Part shown: piece by piece, positions 1-7,840 of the stretch
Layout of the letters: each line of letters begins with the position of its first letter
Position numbering within the stretch: position 1 is the stretch's first letter
Origin: Gammaproteobacteria bacterium
Lineage (GTDB): Bacteria; Pseudomonadota; Gammaproteobacteria; SZUA-229
Direction of reading: 5' to 3'
NCBI GenBank assembly: GCA_013041745.1
Contig: JABDRN010000003.1
Coordinates: forward strand, 1 to 43,376
DNA length: 43,376 bases
Position numbers and translations under genes: made by a program
Notes under the pieces: model-generated
What the model saw: only the letters and a program-made list of their open reading frames with translations
Database searches by the model: none
What the model was told of the DNA's origin: nothing

Positions 1-259
1 TCAAAAGAAAAAAGCTAATAACTAAAAACAAAAAAAGGCATAAAGAAGATAATGAAAGTGCTCAACATAGACACCGTTTTTGACGTTGACTTTCACCCCA
101 CCTCAGCAAGCCATTGAGGCCGTGCCAGTATCATGGGCTTTTTGCGCCAGCTGTCTGAGCGTCTTTTGCGAGTTCTGGCGCAGCATGATAATGGTGCTGC
201 TTCAATGGGTACCCCTGTATCTTTTACAGGGGGCGCAGCTATAGTGGCGGCCTTTTCTG

Positions 260-291
260 GGTACTCTTTTGGGCTGTTGCAAAAGAGTACC
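260..291. repeat. Perfect 12-bp inverted repeat
   Basis: GGTACTCTTTTG at 260-271 pairs exactly with CAAAAGAGTACC at 280-291 around an 8-nt loop. Its right arm runs into the first copy of a 33-nt direct repeat, so the two may belong to one dispersed element. There is no T-tract, so it is not a typical terminator. Confidence 0.75.
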
Positions 292-317
292 TCGCCCGCG
301 GTGCGAGAACCGCAATG
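285..317. repeat. 33-nt repeat, copy 1
   Basis: Copy 1 of a GC-rich 33-nt unit starting GAGTACCTCGCCCGCG. It matches the unit at 432-464 at 29 of 33 positions by eye. Each copy contains a small internal hairpin (CTCGC and GCGAG). It stands out against AT-rich flanks. Confidence 0.7.
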
Positions 318-431
318 CCTAACCAAAAGAAACCAGTAAATGCTCTAAACACCAGGAAGCAAGGCGAAACTCGTGATACAAATTCACGTACCTAGGCAAC
401 GTCAAAAAGAGAAATGATCAAACGAAGAGAC

Positions 432-464
432 GAGTACCTCGCCCGCGACGCGAGACCCGCAACG
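432..464. repeat. 33-nt repeat, copy 2
   Basis: Second copy of the unit at 285-317, in the same orientation, with four substitutions. The CTCGC/GCGAG pairing is kept, which suggests that the hairpin is the conserved part. Confidence 0.7.
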
Positions 465-535
465 TCAGATAAAAAGTAAGCTGTAAATACTAAAAATTAG
501 CCAGCAGGTTGATTACTAAAAAATATCACAGAAAC

Positions 536-565
536 AAAAAAGCCACCTGAGAAGGTGGCTTTTTT
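536..565 (-). terminator. Rho-independent terminator after the SCP2-like gene
   Basis: A 13-bp perfect stem (six A, then GCCACCT, paired with AGGTGGC and six T) closes on a GAGA tetraloop. A-tract and T-tract lie on opposite sides, so it can work in both directions. It begins 23 bases beyond the stop codon of the leftward SCP2-like gene. Confidence 0.9.
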
Positions 566-588
566 CGTTTGGGCTTGAAGGTGGCGTC

Positions 589-981
589 TTATACGCGACC
601 CATAGCACCAAAGCTCTTGATAAATGGACCAGCCATACGCGGGTCAGAGATCATCGCTTTGAAATCACCGGCTTTGAACTTGAGTTTACCGGTAGTGAAA
701 GCGAGGCCTAAACCGGTCATGCCGATCTCTTTGGATAACCACTTGTCCCAGTTTTTCTGTTCGGCACGCATGTCCCAGTTAAGTTCACGACCGTCGTAAG
801 CGCCAGCTTCTGTCACCTGGCCGTCCACGACTGTAATAAAACCGGCACACGTATCATCACCTGGAAAACCATAACCGATTACAGAATTAAAGTTAATTTT
901 TTGTAGTGCACCAGCTAGATCTGGTTCTGCATTCCACTGTTCCTGGAAGCCTTTCATCCAGGCATCGTCAAATAAAGCCAT
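589..981 (-). CDS. SCP-2 sterol-binding domain protein
   Basis: This 130-residue soluble protein resembles the SCP-2 (sterol carrier) fold. The fold binds lipids or acyl chains in a hydrophobic pocket; the ligand here is unknown. Typical features are the C-terminal stretch KLKFKAGDFKAMISDPRMAGPFIKSF-like region, where a glycine- and lysine-rich strand is followed by an amphipathic helix, and the central acidic/tryptophan segment around residues 65-80. There is no signal peptide, so it is cytoplasmic. The ATG has GGAGAT about eight bases upstream. It is followed by a strong terminator and appears monocistronic, leftward like argS and priA. The family is assigned from the overall pattern, so the function stays generic. 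Confidence 0.7.
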   Translation of the reverse strand: MALFDDAWMKGFQEQWNAEPDLAGALQKINFNSVIGYGFPGDDTCAGFITVVDGQVTEAGAYDGRELNWDMRAEQKNWDKWLSKEIGMTGLGLAFTTGKLKFKAGDFKAMISDPRMAGPFIKSFGAMGRV

Positions 982-1178
982 TTCATATCTCCGAATTCTT
1001 ATTGCGCGTCGCGCTTATGTAAATCATTAGTATAAACATGAACATATATCATATTTATCTCATAATCTTCGTGCTGTGTATGTGTAATTTTTATCACTGC
1101 CACGAAAAGAGGCGGGAATGATAGCACAAGACAAACTATATCGAAAGGGATAGGGGAGTATAGATATAAAGCGATAAA

Positions 1179-1778
1179 CTATTTTAATTCCATCGAAATA
1201 GCATCGATGTCATTCTGTTTTAACAGGTTCTGGTTTTTATATAGTTGTTGTTTGTCCTGGTAAGGTCCGGTCCTGACGCGGTGCCATGCCTGCCGGTTTA
1301 CAGTGACATGCTGGATGTTTGCTTCCAGGCCGAGAAAAGCAAGGTTGGCTTTGAGTTTTTCTGCATCGTTAAGATTCTGGAAGGAACCAACCTGCAGCAC
1401 GTATTGTTTGCCGCTTTTGCTGTTGCTTGTACTTGCTGTTTTATCTTTTATTTCCGGTGGCCGTGTTTCACTCTCAGGGATGAGTACTTCGAGTTCGGGT
1501 AAGATGGTGTAGAAGTTGAATTTTTGCTCCTTCTTTTCCCTGTTGTCTGCCGCGGTATTTTTATTCTTGCTTTCCACCGGTTTTTTTGCCTGCTGTTTCA
1601 GTTTCTCCAGTTCCTGCTGCACGGCAGTACCGAAGTCTTTATCATTTTCAGGTTGCTTATCCAGGTAGACAATAAAAGCTATGAACAGCCCGATGGCGAG
1701 GCCTGAAAGTAGCCACATATAACCGGGTAATGATTTCTTTTGTTTGCGCGTAACGCGAGATTTATAGTCGGTAGGCAT
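1179..1778 (-). CDS. SPOR-domain membrane protein (FtsN-like)
   Basis: This 199-residue protein has a short basic cytoplasmic tail (RVTRKQKKS), one membrane segment at about residues 19-39, a charged lysine-rich linker, and a C-terminal SPOR domain from about residue 122 (QYVLQVGSFQNLNDAEKLK ... RVRTGPY). SPOR domains bind denuded septal peptidoglycan. A single membrane span plus periplasmic SPOR is the FtsN layout and points to a role in cell division. It lies 66 bases downstream of argS on the same strand, and argS with an ftsN-like gene near priA is a recurrent gammaproteobacterial arrangement. The essential short FtsN segment could not be identified with confidence, so I call it FtsN-like. 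Confidence 0.82.
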   Translation of the reverse strand: MPTDYKSRVTRKQKKSLPGYMWLLSGLAIGLFIAFIVYLDKQPENDKDFGTAVQQELEKLKQQAKKPVESKNKNTAADNREKKEQKFNFYTILPELEVLIPESETRPPEIKDKTASTSNSKSGKQYVLQVGSFQNLNDAEKLKANLAFLGLEANIQHVTVNRQAWHRVRTGPYQDKQQLYKNQNLLKQNDIDAISMELK

Positions 1779-1844
1779 GTTCGTTTATTATTATATTAAT
1801 CGGGTGAGGCATTAACTCGTCCTGACAGTATTTCATCAGTCGGC

Positions 1845-3614
1845 TTACATCTTGGCTGGTGCGCTGACGCCCAATAAGGTCAAGCCATTTTTCAAAACCT
1901 GCCTGGTGGCGATGATCAGGTTGAATCGAGCATCATGCAGGTTGGTATCGTCATTGATGAACTGGTGAGCGTTGTAGTATGAGTGTAGCAGGTTGGCCAG
2001 TTCACGCAGGTAGTGAACCAGCAGGTGTGGCTCGGCGTTAAACGCGGCCTTATGCACTATGTCTGAATAGGCGTCGAGTTTGCTGATGAGTTCGGTCTCA
2101 TGTTTTTCTGTCAGCAGGTTCAGGTGCTGGAAACCATTCTCGATGTCGTGTGCCAGCTCTTTTTCAGTGAGCTGATTGATTACGCTGCAGATCCTGGCGT
2201 GAGCATACTGGATGTAATAGACCGGGTTATCGTTGCTCTGTGACTTGGCCAGATCCAGGTCGAAGTCCATATGCTGTTCGCATTTACGCATCACGTAGAA
2301 GAAACGTGCCGCATCGGTACCGACTTCTTCGCGTAACTCTCGCAAGGTAACAAAAGAGCCGGAGCGGGTCGACATCTGTACCCGTTCGCCACCGCGATAG
2401 AGGTTGGCAAACTGGACCAGCAATATATCCAGACGGTCTTGCAGGTCTTCTCCCTGCTTGCCGAGAGCACCGATAGCCGCTTTTACCCGTGCTACGTAAC
2501 CATGGTGGTCAGCCCCCCAGATGTTGATCGCACGCTGGTATCCACGGGCAAACTTGTCCATGTGATAGGCGATGTCGGAAGCGAAGTAGGTGGCCTGACC
2601 ATTGTCACGGATGATCACCCGGTCTTTTTCATCACCGAACTTGGTCGACAGGAACCATAAGGCGCCGTTACGTTCTTCGACATGGCCTGCAAGCTGCAGC
2701 TGCTCGACAGCTTTATCGATCAGGCCACGATCGGACAGGGTCTGTTCCGAGTACCAGTTTTGATATGTTACACCGAACTCTTCCAGATCCAGGCGGATAT
2801 CGTCGAGTATGCTGTTAAGACCGGCCTTAAAAACCAGCTGATAATTGCTGCTGCCGAGCAGGTGCCTGGCGCGCGTGATCAGATCGTCGATATGCTTCTC
2901 TTTGTCGCCGCCTTCGGGCTCATCGCTATGGATGTCGTGGAATATCTCTGTCGCAGGGAATACCAGGTTATCGCCATGTGATGCCTTGATGCTTTCGGCG
3001 ATATCAAAGATGTAGTCGCCTTTGTAACCATTGACGGGGAAGGTGAGCTCGATACCATTGAGTTCGAGATAACGCAGCCAGACGCTGGTAGCGAGGATAT
3101 TCATCTGGCGACCGGCATCGTTGACGTAATATTCGCAGTCGACGACAAAACCCACGGCACGCATCAGCGATGCCAGTGTCGCACCGTAAGCCGCGCCGCG
3201 GCCGTGGCCGACATGTAACGGCCCGGTAGGATTTGCAGAGACAAACTCGATCTGCACTTTTTCGCCTTTCGCAGCATTGCTCTCGCCAAAACGGTCGCCC
3301 GACGTGATGATGTCATTGATGATGTTTAAGGTGCTTTCCTGCGCCATGAAGAAATTGATGAACCCGGGACCGGCGATCTCTATCTTCTCGATGGGGCTTT
3401 CGCTGTAATCAAGTGCTTCGCTAATGGCCTGCGCCACGTCACGCGGTGGCTTGCCTGCCTGTTTCGCCAGCATCATTGCGACATTACAGGTGAAGTCACC
3501 ATGAGCTGCGTCCTTGGTGCGAGTGATCTGTAGTGCCGGCAGGGTTTCGATCAGGCCATCGCTGATGAGCTTTTCCAGGGCCTGGATGAGCAGTGATTCT
3601 ATAGTTTCTTTCAA
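1845..3614 (-). CDS. argS: Arginyl-tRNA synthetase
   Basis: Class I aminoacyl-tRNA synthetase charging tRNA-Arg, 589 residues (E. coli ArgS is of similar length). An N-terminal Add-1-like domain is followed by the HIGH-type signature HVGH at residues 134-137, preceded by SANPTGPL. The region around VQMSTRSGSFVTL replaces a strict KMSKS loop, as is usual in bacterial ArgS. A DALR anticodon-binding domain forms the C-terminus (YAHARICSV onwards) and the protein ends at a typical APAKM. The start is TTG, chosen because KETIESLL is the expected family N-terminus and no ATG lies nearby. GAAG upstream may serve as the ribosome binding site. Confidence 0.97.
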   Translation of the reverse strand: MKETIESLLIQALEKLISDGLIETLPALQITRTKDAAHGDFTCNVAMMLAKQAGKPPRDVAQAISEALDYSESPIEKIEIAGPGFINFFMAQESTLNIINDIITSGDRFGESNAAKGEKVQIEFVSANPTGPLHVGHGRGAAYGATLASLMRAVGFVVDCEYYVNDAGRQMNILATSVWLRYLELNGIELTFPVNGYKGDYIFDIAESIKASHGDNLVFPATEIFHDIHSDEPEGGDKEKHIDDLITRARHLLGSSNYQLVFKAGLNSILDDIRLDLEEFGVTYQNWYSEQTLSDRGLIDKAVEQLQLAGHVEERNGALWFLSTKFGDEKDRVIIRDNGQATYFASDIAYHMDKFARGYQRAINIWGADHHGYVARVKAAIGALGKQGEDLQDRLDILLVQFANLYRGGERVQMSTRSGSFVTLRELREEVGTDAARFFYVMRKCEQHMDFDLDLAKSQSNDNPVYYIQYAHARICSVINQLTEKELAHDIENGFQHLNLLTEKHETELISKLDAYSDIVHKAAFNAEPHLLVHYLRELANLLHSYYNAHQFINDDTNLHDARFNLIIATRQVLKNGLTLLGVSAPAKM

Positions 3615-3660
3615 AGGTCTGACTTCATGTGTTTTTGTGGAATGCGATTATACGGCAAAG

Positions 3661-3790
3661 AGTTTTAAGTTATAAGTTGTAAGTTATAAGTGGTTTTATC
3701 ATCATGCTCCCGTTTCTTGCTCGATATTCTGTATAAACCCGTAAGTAATACAGCAGGAAACTTTCAAGCTACAACTTATAACTCAAAACT
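3661..3790. repeat. 130-bp element with imperfect terminal inverted repeats
   Basis: The left arm (3661-3683, beginning AGTTTTAAGTTATAAG) is matched by the reverse complement of 3769-3790 with about one substitution and one indel over 22 bases. Tandem AAGTTATAAG-type units occur inside the left arm. The element fills the gap between priA and argS and has no coding potential. It resembles a non-autonomous dispersed repeat. The right arm nearly touches the priA stop codon. Confidence 0.65.
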
Positions 3791-3795
3791 CAGGT

Positions 3796-6036
3796 CTAGA
3801 ACGTATCATAAGGGTCGACATCGATAGACCATCGAACTTTTCGTGCAGAAACCAGCTGTTGCAGCTGAGGTGCCCACCAGCTGATAAACCGGTGCAGCGC
3901 CTTTCTCTGTTTCGACTGCAGCATGACCTGGTAACGGTAACGTCCGGCACGTCGTTCCATGGGGGCCGGGATGGGGCCAAACAGGTCGATGTCGTCGAGA
4001 CTTACCTGCCGGGCCTTCTCTACCGCCTGCTGTAAGAAGTTCTGCGCGGCGTTCACTTCGACCGATTCACAGCGTAGCAGCACCAGGTGGCGAGCAGGCG
4101 GCAATCCGGCTGCCTGCCTCTCATGCAGGGCAGTCTGTGCGAATGCCTGGTAACCATGATGTAACAGGGTCTGCAATAACGGGTGGTCGGGGTGATGGGT
4201 CTGTATCAGGACTTCTCCCGGTTTTTCTGCACGTCCGGCACGCCCCGAGACCTGGGTGATCAACTGTGCCAGGTGCTCTGAAGCGCGAAAGTCAGCACTG
4301 AATAATGCCTGGTCAGTATCGAGTACACAGACCAGCGTAATGTTGGGGAAATCATGACCTTTTGCCAGCATCTGTGTACCGACCAGGATGCCGCTCTCAC
4401 CGCTGTGTGCTTTTTCCAGCTTGTCCTGCAGGCTGCCTTTGTTGCGTGTGGTGTCACGGTCGATCCGGCTGACACTGGTATCGCTGAAGCGCTCTTGCAA
4501 GAAATGTTCGATGCGTTCGGTACCGACACCGATGGCTACGACCTCGCTGCTGCCGCATTCATCGCAGTGATCAGGAGCCGGGCGCTGGGAGCCGCAATGG
4601 TGGCAGTGCAACTGATTGCGGCGTTTGTGGAACGTCATGTGTGCATCACAGCGCAGACAGTTCGTGGTCCAGCCACAGTCGTGACACATCAGCAGCGGGG
4701 CAAACCCCCGTCGGTTGATAAACAGCAGCACCTGTCCCTGCTGGTCGAGGTGTTGCCTGATCTTCTGCAGCAGTGTCTCGGCAAGCCCTTCGTGTAATTT
4801 CTGGCTGCACAGGTTGACCAGCTCTATCTTTGGCAGCGGCTTCCTGTTTGCCCGCTGTTTTAAATAGTGTACATGGTATCGTTGTTCATTAATATTGTTC
4901 AAAGTTTCAAGCGAGGGCGTGGCTGAGCCGAGAACGACCGGGATGCCTTTATTCTTTGCTCGCAGGATAGCCAGATCCCGGGCATTGTAGCGAAAGCCGT
5001 CCTGCTGTTTATAGCTGCCATCGTGTTCTTCATCGATGATGATAAGGCCGATCTCCGGCATCGGTGTAAATATCGATGAACGCGTTCCGATGATCAGTCG
5101 GGCCTGTCCATTGGCGGCAGCATGCCAGGCGGCATAGCGCTGCCTGTCGTTCATCGCTGAATGCAGGATAACAACCGAGGTGTTCAGCCGGTCAAGAAAA
5201 CGTTCTGTTAGCTGCGGCGTAAGACCTATCTCAGGCACCATTATCAATATCTGCTTATCGTCTGAGAGTGCTGACTGACATAAGGCGAGATAGACTTCGG
5301 TCTTGCCACTGCCGGTTATGCCGTTCACCACATGGACCGCATGCTGATGCTGGTGCGTTTCGATGGCATTGATGGCTGAGGTCTGTTCATCGTTCAGCGC
5401 GGGTGCTGCCGAGTTGCAGTTGTCCTGTTGCAGCAATGCAGGTTTAACATATGTTTCCACCAGCTGCTTTTCCTGCAGCACCCTGGCAGGTGCGCGCCAG
5501 TTCTCCGTCAGTGAATTCAATGCCTCGGCATCGAGCCCGTCTTCAGTATTATGTAATATCTGGTATAGCTGTAACTGCTTCGGTGCACGTTTCAGAGATG
5601 CCAGGGTTTCATCATGTGTTTGTTTTTCTGCAACAGAGAGTCGTTGCTTCTTAACACGCCAGTACTCGGTCAAAACCGGCGTGGCATCATCAGAGTTGCG
5701 CAGGTAGACCGGTAACGCGGTCTGCATGACTTCACCGAGCGGATGCACATAATATCGAGCTGCCCAGAGCAGCAGCTTTAATATATCAGCGCTTAACAGA
5801 TTGTCTTTGTCTAAAACTGAAATGACCGGTTTTAGTTTGTTGGCAGGTACGTCGCTTGTGAAAACTTCTTCTATGATAATGCCGATCAGCTTCTGCCGGC
5901 CAAAAGGTACTCGCACGCGCATGCCGGCAACGATCGGCTGATTTTTCGCAGGCGGCAGCGAATAATCGAAAGTCTTGTATAAAGGGCAGGGAACCGCGAC
6001 TTTAACAATGCGTTGTTTGGGAGATTCCTGGGGCAT
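3796..6036 (-). CDS. priA: Primosomal protein N' (PriA helicase)
   Basis: Superfamily 2 DNA helicase that restarts stalled replication forks, 746 residues. An N-terminal 3'-DNA-binding domain (about 1-110) is followed by a helicase core with Walker A GITGSGKTE (near residue 240), Walker B DEEHD and the aromatic-rich loop SYKQQDGFRYNARD. A cysteine-rich zinc module has CxxC pairs (CHDCGW, CLRC, CHHCG, CDECG). Motif VI is QVSGRAGR. The C-terminal domain ends near VDPYDTF. Start ATG at 6036. It is transcribed leftward away from the 757-bp AT-rich block carrying DnaA-box-like repeats. Confidence 0.97.
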   Translation of the reverse strand: MPQESPKQRIVKVAVPCPLYKTFDYSLPPAKNQPIVAGMRVRVPFGRQKLIGIIIEEVFTSDVPANKLKPVISVLDKDNLLSADILKLLLWAARYYVHPLGEVMQTALPVYLRNSDDATPVLTEYWRVKKQRLSVAEKQTHDETLASLKRAPKQLQLYQILHNTEDGLDAEALNSLTENWRAPARVLQEKQLVETYVKPALLQQDNCNSAAPALNDEQTSAINAIETHQHQHAVHVVNGITGSGKTEVYLALCQSALSDDKQILIMVPEIGLTPQLTERFLDRLNTSVVILHSAMNDRQRYAAWHAAANGQARLIIGTRSSIFTPMPEIGLIIIDEEHDGSYKQQDGFRYNARDLAILRAKNKGIPVVLGSATPSLETLNNINEQRYHVHYLKQRANRKPLPKIELVNLCSQKLHEGLAETLLQKIRQHLDQQGQVLLFINRRGFAPLLMCHDCGWTTNCLRCDAHMTFHKRRNQLHCHHCGSQRPAPDHCDECGSSEVVAIGVGTERIEHFLQERFSDTSVSRIDRDTTRNKGSLQDKLEKAHSGESGILVGTQMLAKGHDFPNITLVCVLDTDQALFSADFRASEHLAQLITQVSGRAGRAEKPGEVLIQTHHPDHPLLQTLLHHGYQAFAQTALHERQAAGLPPARHLVLLRCESVEVNAAQNFLQQAVEKARQVSLDDIDLFGPIPAPMERRAGRYRYQVMLQSKQRKALHRFISWWAPQLQQLVSARKVRWSIDVDPYDTF

Positions 6037-6136
6037 TTTAAAGGTTATTCACGGTCTGCTGCTGGCTCAATAAGGGTGATTTTACTGCAAATTAGCAACG
6101 AACTTTGACAAATTAAACAGCGGACAGGGCTTAACC

Positions 6137-6188
6137 TGTGGATAAGTTAAATGAAGTTTAATTTTCCTGTGGATAACTCTGTGGATAT
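6137..6188 (+). promoter_or_regulatory. DnaA-box cluster 1
   Basis: Three boxes: TGTGGATAA at 6137-6145 and 6168-6176 (both exact complements of TTATCCACA) and TGTGGATAT at 6180-6188 (one mismatch). The last two form a doublet with 12-base periodicity. Confidence 0.7.
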
Positions 6189-6355
6189 ACGAGCTAACAG
6201 AAAAAAATATATTTGACTAGTCTTTTTTTTGTAATATTTATTAAAAAAATATTACATTATTAAATGTATTTATATCAATAGTTTAAAAGATTTGACACTA
6301 TAATAATAGCGTAAAAAATAGTCTTGACCATTAAAAAAAATTGTGTATCAGCGGG

Positions 6356-6364
6356 TGTGTATAA
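6356..6364 (+). promoter_or_regulatory. Single DnaA-box-like site
   Basis: TGTGTATAA is the complement of TTATACACA, which fits the relaxed E. coli DnaA-box consensus TTATNCACA. It lies between the two box clusters in the same orientation. Confidence 0.5.
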
Positions 6365-6481
6365 GTATTTGCTGTTACAGTCGAGATGACTGAAATTTAA
6401 TATAAATACTTAATATTTTTTCTAGCTTTAAGGTTGTAAGTCCTTAAATTACTATAAAAAAGGCGAGTTACTCACAAAATC

Positions 6482-6502
6482 TGTGGATAACTTTGTGGAC
6501 AA
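6482..6502 (+). promoter_or_regulatory. DnaA-box cluster 2
   Basis: TGTGGATAA at 6482-6490 (exact) and TGTGGACAA at 6494-6502 (one mismatch). The doublet repeats the layout of the one at 6168-6188, with the same 12-base spacing and an almost identical spacer. Confidence 0.65.
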
Positions 6503-6793
6503 TAAAAAAAAGCGAGGTGTTTTTTACTATAAAAATAGCGTTTCTGTTAGTTTGGCTGTTTTTTAACCATTTAAATTAAAGCTATATATATCAATGATAT
6601 ATGTCTTTTAATTTGAAATATACTGTGAGTAAGTGTGGCTGAATTAAAACATCTATTAGTATATTAGAGTCTAGTAAAATGGTTGTGCAAAACCCTGTCC
6701 GTTTTTTAAAAATAACAGTTACTTAGTGATTTAAACAGCCGTTTAAGCTGATTGCCATTTTATATGTGATTTAAAGTTGTTAATCTTTGCTGG

Positions 6794-7675
6794 ATGAAGC
6801 AGTGGCAAACAATCGTTCAGCATATAGAGCAGAGTACCGGTAAGGCATTTCTGCCCAGGCGCCAGCAAAGTGTCGCTGGCGGCAGTATTAATGCTGCTCA
6901 TACCCTGTCGGCTGAGGACGGTCAGCGATATTTCGTAAAAACCAACTCGATCGGACAAAAGGCGATGTTTGAAGCAGAAGCTAAAGGGCTTCGAGCGATG
7001 GCTTCGAGCGAAACGATCAGAGTTCCTCGCCCGGTATGTTTTGGTGAAGACCATGCGCAAAGTTATATCGTCATGGAATATCTTGATCTAAATGGCCGTG
7101 CTGACCAGGTTGTTCTCGGCGAGCAGCTCGCAGCAATGCACCGAGTGACTGCGAAACGATTTGGCTGGGAGATCGATAACACCATAGGGGATACGCACCA
7201 GCCCAATACGTGGCAGCACGACTGGCTGCTTTTCTGGCGCGAACAGCGCCTGGGTTACCAGTTAACACTGGCTGCACAGAATGGTTATGGCGGTGAACTG
7301 CAGTCACTGGGGGACAGGTTGCTGGTCGAGATGCCGGTACTCTTTGCAGGTCGGGATGTAGTGCCGTCGATGCTGCACGGTGATCTATGGGGCGGCAATG
7401 TCGCAGGTTTAAGTGATGGCACCCCGGTTATCTTTGATCCGGCTTTTTATTATGGTGATCACGAAGCTGATCTGGCGATGACCTATGTCTTCGGTGGCTT
7501 TGCTCCGGGTTTTTATGCCAGCTATCAGGATGCTTATCCTTTGGATGATGGCTTTGCTGTACGTAAAACTTTCTATAACATCTACCACATCATCAATCAT
7601 CTCAATATGTTTGGCGGTGGTTATCATGGCCAGGCTATCAATATGATAGAGCAGGTGCTCGCCGAGATCTCCTAG
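6794..7675 (+). CDS. Fructosamine kinase family protein
   Basis: This 293-residue cytoplasmic protein belongs to the fructosamine-3-kinase/ketosamine kinase family in the aminoglycoside phosphotransferase fold. These enzymes phosphorylate sugar adducts on amines as a protein-repair step. Visible motifs are the nucleotide-binding loop GGSINAAHTL (about residues 30-40), YFVKTN with the conserved lysine, the catalytic loop HGDLWGGNV (near 196) and the metal-binding FDPAFYYGDHEADLAM (near 215). These give a complete kinase-like active site at the usual family length. The ATG has only a weak ribosome binding site. It is the first rightward gene after the AT-rich block. The natural substrate cannot be told from sequence. 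Confidence 0.9.
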   Translation: MKQWQTIVQHIEQSTGKAFLPRRQQSVAGGSINAAHTLSAEDGQRYFVKTNSIGQKAMFEAEAKGLRAMASSETIRVPRPVCFGEDHAQSYIVMEYLDLNGRADQVVLGEQLAAMHRVTAKRFGWEIDNTIGDTHQPNTWQHDWLLFWREQRLGYQLTLAAQNGYGGELQSLGDRLLVEMPVLFAGRDVVPSMLHGDLWGGNVAGLSDGTPVIFDPAFYYGDHEADLAMTYVFGGFAPGFYASYQDAYPLDDGFAVRKTFYNIYHIINHLNMFGGGYHGQAINMIEQVLAEIS

Positions 7676-7682
7676 CTTTTAA

Positions 7683-7735
7683 ATCACACTTTTCTGTAAA
7701 TAATTACTACAAGCTGTGTTATATCACACGTTTTC
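7683..7735 (+). promoter_or_regulatory. Possible activator site upstream of the MbnP operon
   Basis: ATCACACTTTTC at 7683-7694 is repeated as ATCACACGTTTTC at 7723-7735, and a GTGT at 7716-7719 makes a partial inverted repeat with the second copy. The pair lies about 50-100 bases upstream of the sigma54-like promoter, where enhancer-binding proteins often bind. Inferred from position and repetition only. Confidence 0.35.
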
Positions 7736-7782
7736 TATCGACGTCTTTATTTTAAATTGTTGTTTTTATTGTAATTTACGGT

Positions 7783-7799
7783 TGGCATAATAATTGCTT
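7783..7799 (+). promoter_or_regulatory. Sigma54 promoter of the mbnP-mbnH operon
   Basis: TGGCATAATAATTGCTT matches the RpoN consensus (TGGCAYR, 4 nt, TTGCWW) at all core positions, with the -24 GG and -12 GC exactly spaced. Predicted transcription start is near 7809, leaving about 30 bases of leader before the ATG at 7841. Expression would then need RpoN and an enhancer-binding activator, neither of which is encoded here. Confidence 0.75.
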
Positions 7800-7840
7800 A
7801 CAGCTGTTTGATTATTATAAAAAAGTTGTGAGAAAAAATT

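Larger units (their letters stand above)
1..588. other. Gene-free left end with small repeats
   Basis: No convincing gene is visible. Short open frames on both strands lack ribosome binding sites and recognisable domains. The stretch holds a perfect inverted repeat at 260-291, two related 33-nt repeats at 285-317 and 432-464, and a strong terminator hairpin at 536-565. It may be remnant or repeat-derived intergenic DNA. Confidence 0.6.
6297..6540 (+). repeat. Three 15-nt iteron-like repeats
   Basis: ACTATAATAATAGCG at 6297-6311, ACTATAAAAAAGGCG at 6451-6465 and ACTATAAAAATAGCG at 6526-6540 are same-orientation copies of an ACTATAAnAAnRGCG unit. A weaker relative lies near 6502-6514. They are interspersed with the DnaA-box-like sites and could be unwinding-region repeats or binding sites for another protein. 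Confidence 0.6.
6113..6709. repeat. Inverted repeat bracketing the AT-rich block
   Basis: TTAAACAGCGGACAGGG at 6113-6129 matches the reverse complement of 6693-6709 at 15 of 17 positions, including nine perfect bases (CGGACAGGG). The arms enclose almost all the DnaA-box-like sites. It could be the ends of an inserted element or a structural border of an origin. Confidence 0.6.
6037..6793. other. Candidate replication origin (oriC-like AT-rich region)
   Basis: This 757-bp gene-free stretch is strikingly AT-rich. It carries six 9-mers matching the DnaA-box consensus TGTGNATAA exactly or with one change: 6137-6145, 6168-6176, 6180-6188, 6356-6364, 6482-6490 and 6494-6502, all in the same orientation. 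Two of the groups are doublets 12 bases apart with nearly identical spacers. Long A/T runs between the groups could serve as an unwinding element. Leftward genes flank it on the left and rightward genes on the right, the divergence expected at a replication start. No dnaA, dnaN or mnmG is in the window, which is unusual for a gammaproteobacterial oriC. A DnaA-titrating locus is the main alternative. Confidence 0.6.

Noticed and set aside
93-339. Short open frames on both strands at the left end.
   Set aside because: They overlap the repeat region, lack ribosome binding sites and show no domain; more likely chance frames in repeat DNA.
7715-7728. TGTG and CACA half-sites as a CRP-type site upstream of mbnP.
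   Set aside because: The TGTGT and TCACA halves are only 4 bases apart instead of the 6 required.
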